6,670 bases of DNA from Desulfofustis sp. (lineage in GTDB: Bacteria; Desulfobacterota; Desulfobulbia; Desulfobulbales; Desulfocapsaceae): contig JAQYVS010000392.1 in assembly GCA_030145365.1 (NCBI GenBank), forward strand, positions 1 through 6,670, written 5' to 3'. The notes below the pieces were generated by a model, which was not told the DNA's origin, did no database searches, and saw only the letters and a list, made by a program, of their open reading frames with translations. Position 1 is the stretch's first letter; each line of letters begins with the position of its first letter. The position numbers were made by a program, and so were the translations under genes. This document shows, in pieces, positions 5,189 through 6,670 of this stretch.

Positions 5189-6409
5189 CTATCGCTTCTC
5201 CCAAGCGGGAGCGAGTCTGACTTTCCAGGAACCCTGTATAAAAGGAAGAACCTGCTTGAGTTCTCCATTCCACCACTGGAACGCGGCTGGTGGAACGGAT
5301 GCGGTTCCATCCGCCTTGTATTTGATATCCCCCATGGTCGTCCCCTTGAATTCATGTCCGACAACAGCGTCTCTCACCTTGAGGTCATCCAGAGTACCCG
5401 CGTTTTCAATGGCCTCAAAAAGGGTCTGGCTGAGCGCATAGAAGAGCCCGATGAAAACGGAATGCTTCCCAAACTCCTTTTTATACATCTGCCCCAGTTC
5501 CTTAGTATACGGATAGGGCATATCAACGTTCCAGAATCCGTCCGTAAGCACATAATTGGCGTCCGGACCCATGGCATTAGAGAACTCGATGCCCCAGGCT
5601 CCTTTCATACCATGAGTGTACTTCAGGTTTAGATCAAGTTCCTTTGCCTGACGCAGAATAGAAATCATATCTGAAGGTGAAGCTAGAATTATCGCACTGT
5701 CAGCGCCTTTGCCTTTCAGCTTCAAAATCAGACTGGAGAAATCCTTTGACCCGCTGGTATAGGCCTCATCGGCCGCAAACTTATACCCGAATTTTTTTGC
5801 AGCATTCCTGAAGAACGGGCCAAAGATCTTTCCGTCCGCGCCCTCTTCCGCCAGAAATGCCAGCTTTTTTGGCCTCTTATTCTCCGGTATGGAATTCAGA
5901 ACCAGATAGGGTGAATCAGCGATCTGGTCATCTTCCACGAAATAGAGGGTAGAGTATTTAAAATTTGCCTTCCGGAACATCATCAAACTACAGGTCGTGG
6001 TGTGATAGTAGATCTTAAGTTTTTCTGCCGCAGCGGCGGTCGGCAGAACCATGGGCAGGACCTGGCTTGACAGCATTAAGTCGACCTTGTTAACCTTCAC
6101 GAGCTTTTCAAAGGCGGCCACGGCCTTCCCCGGGTTACTTTCAGCATCCGCGATAACGAGCTTGACCGGAAGCTTCTTGCCGTATTCCTTGACAAATATT
6201 CCGCCCTTCTTATTGATGTCCTTGACCGCCTGCTTATAGGCCCATTTCTGTTCCTTCCCGAGTGCGGCAAAAGGACCGGTCAGCGGGATGGGCGCACCTA
6301 TGACAATCTCCTGCTTCTCTTTTGCCTGGACATTACCTGATACCACCAGGCAACCGGCAAAAATTAAAATAAGTATCCAAACCCAATTGTAAGAAGATTT
6401 TAGTCTCAT
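5189..6409 (-). CDS. Branched-chain-amino-acid-type ABC transporter periplasmic substrate-binding protein
   Basis: This 406-aa exported protein is of the LivK/Leu-Ile-Val-binding class (type I periplasmic fold). A basic start (MRLK) and a hydrophobic stretch (about 9-25) lead to a likely signal-peptidase site after VQA (27-29). The FAGC at 17-20 is a poorer lipobox alternative. The mature part opens with IVIGAPIPLTGPFAALGKEQ (35-54), the family's ligand-site entry, and continues through AVKDINKKGGI, IADAESNPGKA, the TTTCSLMMFRKA hinge region and FIGLFYALSQTLFEAI. Length is normal. The ATG at 6409 has AGGAGG (6415-6420) 5 nt upstream. It would deliver a solute to a LivHMGF-type permease, which is not in the window. 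Many paralogues bind aromatic acids or other organics rather than amino acids, so the ligand is open. Part of its sequence is duplicated at 2921-3122. It ends with TAG, showing that TAG serves as an ordinary stop here. Confidence 0.92.
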   Translation of the reverse strand: MRLKSSYNWVWILILIFAGCLVVSGNVQAKEKQEIVIGAPIPLTGPFAALGKEQKWAYKQAVKDINKKGGIFVKEYGKKLPVKLVIADAESNPGKAVAAFEKLVKVNKVDLMLSSQVLPMVLPTAAAAEKLKIYYHTTTCSLMMFRKANFKYSTLYFVEDDQIADSPYLVLNSIPENKRPKKLAFLAEEGADGKIFGPFFRNAAKKFGYKFAADEAYTSGSKDFSSLILKLKGKGADSAIILASPSDMISILRQAKELDLNLKYTHGMKGAWGIEFSNAMGPDANYVLTDGFWNVDMPYPYTKELGQMYKKEFGKHSVFIGLFYALSQTLFEAIENAGTLDDLKVRDAVVGHEFKGTTMGDIKYKADGTASVPPAAFQWWNGELKQVLPFIQGSWKVRLAPAWEKR

Positions 6410-6451
6410 GTTTTCCTCCTTTTCTGTTAAAGGTTAATTGGTAATAGTTCA

Positions 6452-6660
6452 GCCACTAAGGCACTAAGACACAAAAAATGTATGTAATTCTATTGATACT
6501 GCTTTTAATAGTCGTTTAAACTTCATATTCATTCCCTGGCCCAGACCTGATTGATCACGACCGGGGTTCCAAAGGTTCTGGTTTTCGCCAGCTGCAATTA
6601 CTTCATCCTATTCAACCGAGTCGCGCCAGGGCGGGCTTCGTGCCTTGGTGTCTTTGTGGC
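6452..6660. repeat. Inverted pair of octamer arrays bracketing gene-free DNA
   Basis: The left arm is gccactaa, ggcactaa, gacacaaa (6452-6475). The right arm is ttcgtgcc, ttggtgtc, tttgtggc (6637-6660), which reads gccacaaa, gacaccaa, ggcacgaa on the other strand: the same 8-nt family inverted. The interior of about 160 nt shows no gene in either strand. The left arm lies in the 5' leader of the binding-protein gene. I found no convincing promoter in this stretch. Confidence 0.6.
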
Positions 6661-6670
6661 TGAGCTTTTA

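Noticed and set aside
4958..5632. 224-codon plus-strand open frame
   Set aside because: It covers the palindromic repeat and then runs antisense through the binding-protein gene. It shows no family motif and no ribosome binding site worth naming.

Overview
The window most resembles a chromosome of an anaerobic, probably sulfate-reducing member of the Desulfobacterota (former Deltaproteobacteria). This rests on the gene content (corrinoid methyltransferases, a Liv-type binding protein) and on intergenic DNA full of short degenerate arrays of the kind common in those genomes. The lineage is inferred; no marker gene is present. Every gene recognised lies on the minus strand, so the transcription order runs from the right edge to the left.

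Layout in transcription order: a periplasmic branched-chain-amino-acid-type substrate-binding protein (6409-5189); a gene-free stretch with a palindromic element (about 5188-4850); a second copy of the leader and first codons of the corrinoid-protein gene (4849-4743); a short-chain dehydrogenase (4619-3840) with an in-frame amber codon before its apparent natural C-terminus; a PhlG/phloretin-hydrolase-like protein (3751-3140); a 202-bp internal fragment of the binding-protein gene (3122-2921); a repeat-rich leader (2912-2619); a corrinoid protein (2631-1999); a UroD-family methyltransferase overlapping it by ATGA (2002-893); a 528-nt repeat-filled gap; and the first 121 codons of a pterin-binding methyltransferase that runs off the left edge (364-1).

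The last three genes make up a three-component methyl-transfer system. The UroD-family enzyme would move a methyl group from an unidentified donor to the corrinoid protein, and the pterin-binding enzyme would pass it to tetrahydrofolate. The layout recalls bacterial O-demethylase operons. A methoxylated aromatic donor is an inference, weakly supported by the neighbouring PhlG-like C-C hydrolase and the uptake-type binding protein. A corrinoid-reactivating protein is expected but is not in the window.

The main structural surprise is a partial duplication. The corrinoid-gene leader (about 70 bp) and part of the binding-protein gene (202 bp, 13 mismatches) each occur twice, in the same order and orientation, and they bracket the dehydrogenase/hydrolase pair. 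The dehydrogenase also lacks the catalytic tyrosine and carries the premature stop, so it may be decaying or repurposed. The intergenic regions hold several unrelated arrays with 7- or 8-nt periods, often as inverted pairs around a hairpin.
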